DNA from: Pseudomonas fluorescens
GTDB lineage: Bacteria; Pseudomonadota; Gammaproteobacteria; Pseudomonadales; Pseudomonadaceae
Assembly: GCF_900636825.1 (NCBI RefSeq)
Contig: NZ_LR134318.1
Span: forward strand, 5,751,501-5,815,500
Direction of reading: 5' to 3'
DNA length: 64,000 nt
The position numbers and the translations under genes are program-made. The notes under the pieces are model-generated. The model saw only the letters and a program-made list of their open reading frames with translations, made no database searches and had not been told where the DNA came from. Positions 62,012-64,000 of the stretch are shown here, one piece after another. The first letter of the stretch is position 1; every line of letters starts with the position of its first letter.

Positions 62012-63415
62012 ATGCAGCGGGTCATCAGGGATGCGCACGCCACACCGGAGGGGATGAGTGCGCTGCAGGCCAAAGTCGCCCTCATTCAGAAACACTTTCC
62101 ACCGACAACCGCGAGTCTGTTCGCTATCCCACGGCTGGGCAGTGGCGAGGTGCTGGAATGGTGGACCGAACTGGGTGGCCAGCCCACGCCGTATGCCGAG
62201 CTCAATGAGGACGCGCAGCGACGCTTGCTGCAAACCTATGAGGTGCGCCAGACCTCCCTCGAACAGTTGGCGAATGAATTGCAAAAACGCGGTCAGCCGG
62301 ATGTCGCGGATGATCTGCGCAGTCTGCTCGGCAGCCCTGAACTGGACAAACTCTACAGCCTCAACGGCGAGCCACTGGTGGTGCGCTGGAACCAGCGCCC
62401 GCCAAGGCCGGTCGTGCCGCCGGTCGTACCGCTGGCGCCAGTGGTGGCACCTTCGCGCCGCGGCTGGTGGCTAGCCGCGTTGCTGGCGCTACTGTTGCTG
62501 TTGTTGCTGGCGCTGTGGTTGTGGTGGTTTCTGCACCGTGAGCCTGCCGTCGTCGCAGTGCCCCCTGCCGCACCGATCGTGGCGCCAGTTGAGCAGCCGG
62601 TCGAACCGCTGCCCGAACCCGTCGTCGAACCGGAGCCTGTGCCGGAACCTTTACCCGAGCCGGAGCCGGCGCCGATACCCGAACCGAAACCTGTGCCGCC
62701 GCCGAAACCGGTGGTCGTCGCTCCGCCGCCACCGACCCTGGACAACTTCGCCTGTCGGAAAAAAGCACCGGATGCGGTGGTCCCGCAATTTGTCGTGGTG
62801 CTCGATACCTCCGGGTCGATGGAGCTGAACATCAAAGCGGTGAAAGCCGATGAAGACTGGTTTTTCGGCAATAACCTCAACAAGTACACCGACCCGAACC
62901 GCACCTTGCAGATCTTCGAGAAACCGAGCCGCATGAACGTCGCGCAGGACTCGCTGGCCGGGATGATCAACGCGCTCGACCCGAAGATCGACACGCGCCT
63001 CATCACCTTTGAGGGTTGCGAAAGCACGCCAGACCAAGGGGTGTTCAAGTTTGCCGACAGGCAGCGCCTGATCAACGGTATCCGCGGCCTGGTGCCCAAC
63101 CAAGGCACACCGTTGGCCGACAGCCTGGCTAAAGCGGCGAGCACCGTGGACGGACGCAACAACGATGCGGTGATCGTGATGTTCGTCGACGGCGAGGACG
63201 GTTGTCAGAAGGATGTTTGCGCGGTATCGCGACGTATTGCCCAAGAGCAACCACGCTTGCGCGTCAACGTGGTGAACATTGGCGCGGGCGGACCGTCGCA
63301 GTGCATCGCGAAAAACACCGGTGGCCGGGTTTACGCGAGCACCAACGCGGCCGAACTGGCCAAGCAGTTGAAGCTGGCGAGCAAGGAAGTGTCCAGCAGC
63401 GCCAAATGTAACTGA
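62012..63415 (+). CDS. Membrane-anchored vWA domain protein
   Basis: A 467-residue protein. It has a cytosolic N-terminal domain (about 1-130), a Pro-rich linker, a Trp/Leu-rich membrane helix (about 152-174), a long Pro/Glu repeat spacer (about 178-245) and a periplasmic vWA domain with a full metal site, VVLDTSGSM (D265), plus several cysteines. The layout copies SrfA up to the C-terminal domain. AGGA lies nine bases before the ATG. I infer a calcium/magnesium-dependent adhesion or sensor partner of the other vWA protein. Confidence 0.85.
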   Translation: MQRVIRDAHATPEGMSALQAKVALIQKHFPPTTASLFAIPRLGSGEVLEWWTELGGQPTPYAELNEDAQRRLLQTYEVRQTSLEQLANELQKRGQPDVADDLRSLLGSPELDKLYSLNGEPLVVRWNQRPPRPVVPPVVPLAPVVAPSRRGWWLAALLALLLLLLLALWLWWFLHREPAVVAVPPAAPIVAPVEQPVEPLPEPVVEPEPVPEPLPEPEPAPIPEPKPVPPPKPVVVAPPPPTLDNFACRKKAPDAVVPQFVVVLDTSGSMELNIKAVKADEDWFFGNNLNKYTDPNRTLQIFEKPSRMNVAQDSLAGMINALDPKIDTRLITFEGCESTPDQGVFKFADRQRLINGIRGLVPNQGTPLADSLAKAASTVDGRNNDAVIVMFVDGEDGCQKDVCAVSRRIAQEQPRLRVNVVNIGAGGPSQCIAKNTGGRVYASTNAAELAKQLKLASKEVSSSAKCN

Positions 63416-63420
63416 CACCG

Positions 63421-63508
63421 TGCAGGAGCCGCGGCACGCTGCGATCTTTTGAGCTGCTTTTGAAGATCAAAGGATCGCAGCCTCGTTTTACTCGTCAGCT
63501 CCTACAGG
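63421..63508. repeat. Degenerate REP-type inverted repeat
   Basis: CAGGAGCCGCGGCACGCTGC...GATCTTTT is mirrored imperfectly by GATCGCAGCCTCG...CAGCTCCTACAG. It separates the srf block from the convergent chemotaxis gene and may serve as a terminator. Confidence 0.7.
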
Positions 63509-63520
63509 GGCGCTGCGGGG

Positions 63521-64000
63521 TTAACGGAAGCGGTCGACCTCGGAGCGCAGGTCTGCGGCGAGTTTTTCCAGCTCTTTGGCGGTGACCGCGAGGTTCGAGA
63601 CCACTTCGCGCTGCTCGCTGTTGGCCAAGGCAATGCTTTGCAGATTGCTGCTCAGCAAGGTCGCCGTGCTGCTTTGTTCCTGAGTCGCGGTGGTGATCGC
63701 GGCAAACTGCTGGCCCGCCGAACGGCTCTGCTCATCGATCCGCGCCAGCGCCGTGGCGACATTGGCGTTACGCGACAAACCTTCCTGCATCAACACATTG
63801 CCCTGCTCCATGGTGCTGATGGCGTTGCCGGTTTCCTGCTGGATGCTGTGGATCATGCTGGAAATTTCATCGGTCGCCTGACGGGTACGCGAGGCGAGGC
63901 TGCGCACTTCATCGGCCACCACGGCAAACCCGCGACCTTGCTCACCGGCACGCGCCGCTTCGATCGCGGCGTTTAGCGCCAACAGGTTGGTCTGCTCGGC
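63521..64000 (-). CDS. Methyl-accepting chemotaxis protein, C-terminal part (partial)
   Basis: The frame is open to the window edge. It contains the last part of the MCP signalling tip, EQTNLLALNAAIEAARAGEQ, followed by GRGFAVVADEVRSLA and the methylation helix. It ends in a coiled coil and EVDRFR. The sensor part lies beyond the window, so the ligand is unknown. It converges on the srf block. Confidence 0.93.
   Translation of the reverse strand, partial: AEQTNLLALNAAIEAARAGEQGRGFAVVADEVRSLASRTRQATDEISSMIHSIQQETGNAISTMEQGNVLMQEGLSRNANVATALARIDEQSRSAGQQFAAITTATQEQSSTATLLSSNLQSIALANSEQREVVSNLAVTAKELEKLAADLRSEVDRFR

Noticed and set aside
47035..63415. Calling the srf block a type VI secretion cluster
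   Set aside because: No tss core genes (sheath, baseplate, ClpV, Hcp, VgrG) are present. Only the accessory Tag-like module resembles type VI loci.

Overview
The window is about 64 kb of chromosome from a fluorescent pseudomonad, most likely the Pseudomonas fluorescens group. The base composition is GC-rich. The core gene order (ppx/ppk, hemB, algP, algQ, dsbB, hemY, hemDX, hemC, algR, argH, cyaA, rnk, cyaY, lptM, lysA, dapF, xerC, sutA, amtB, glnK, ubiK, comM) matches the known order on Pseudomonas chromosomes. Intergenic gaps carry REP-type inverted repeats of kinds typical of this group. No rRNA, tRNA, CRISPR array or insertion sequence was seen.

Layout. 1-1470: end of a polar amino acid ABC transporter operon. 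1705-6722: polyphosphate turnover (ppx facing ppk) and hemB. 6930-15052: a DedA protein, ElbB, a UPF0178 protein, a cytochrome c-FTR1 iron permease fusion, a LysE exporter, a small mechanosensitive channel, a YheS-type ABC-F protein and a TIGR02444 protein. 15049-23508: the alginate regulator/haem cluster (algP, FKBP isomerase, algQ, dsbB, hemY, hemD-hemX as one frame, hemC, algR). A degenerate 3' end of the AlgZ/FimS kinase gene remains just upstream of algR. 23980-38719: housekeeping genes up to amtB. glnK-amtB has a good sigma-54 promoter with an upstream NtrC-type site.

39773-44061 is an accessory insertion between ubiK and comM. It holds a Bro-N protein behind a hairpin-rich leader, an orphan HigA-type antitoxin, small unknown ORFs, and an AT-rich gene for a P-loop/cytidine deaminase protein of the AvcD/DcdV phage-defence type (dCTP/dCMP depletion). 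The space just upstream of the deaminase could hold an AvcI/DifV-like antitoxin RNA.

47035-63415 is the most striking locus: eleven tightly spaced or overlapping genes on the + strand. They encode SrfA, SrfB (actin/HSP70-fold ATPase), SrfC (P-loop GTPase-like), a membrane protein, a secreted vWA protein resembling the periplasmic part of the type VI secretion kinase PpkA, an ABC ATPase and FtsX-type permease, a SUMF1/FGE-fold periplasmic protein, two coiled-coil lipoproteins and a membrane-anchored vWA protein. The ATPase-permease-FGE-lipoprotein set mirrors the TagT/S/R/Q envelope-sensing module of type VI secretion. However, no kinase, phosphatase or secretion gene is present in the window. 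I infer an envelope-spanning sensing machine that drives the SrfB/SrfC NTPases; its function is unknown. The window ends inside a methyl-accepting chemotaxis protein gene.
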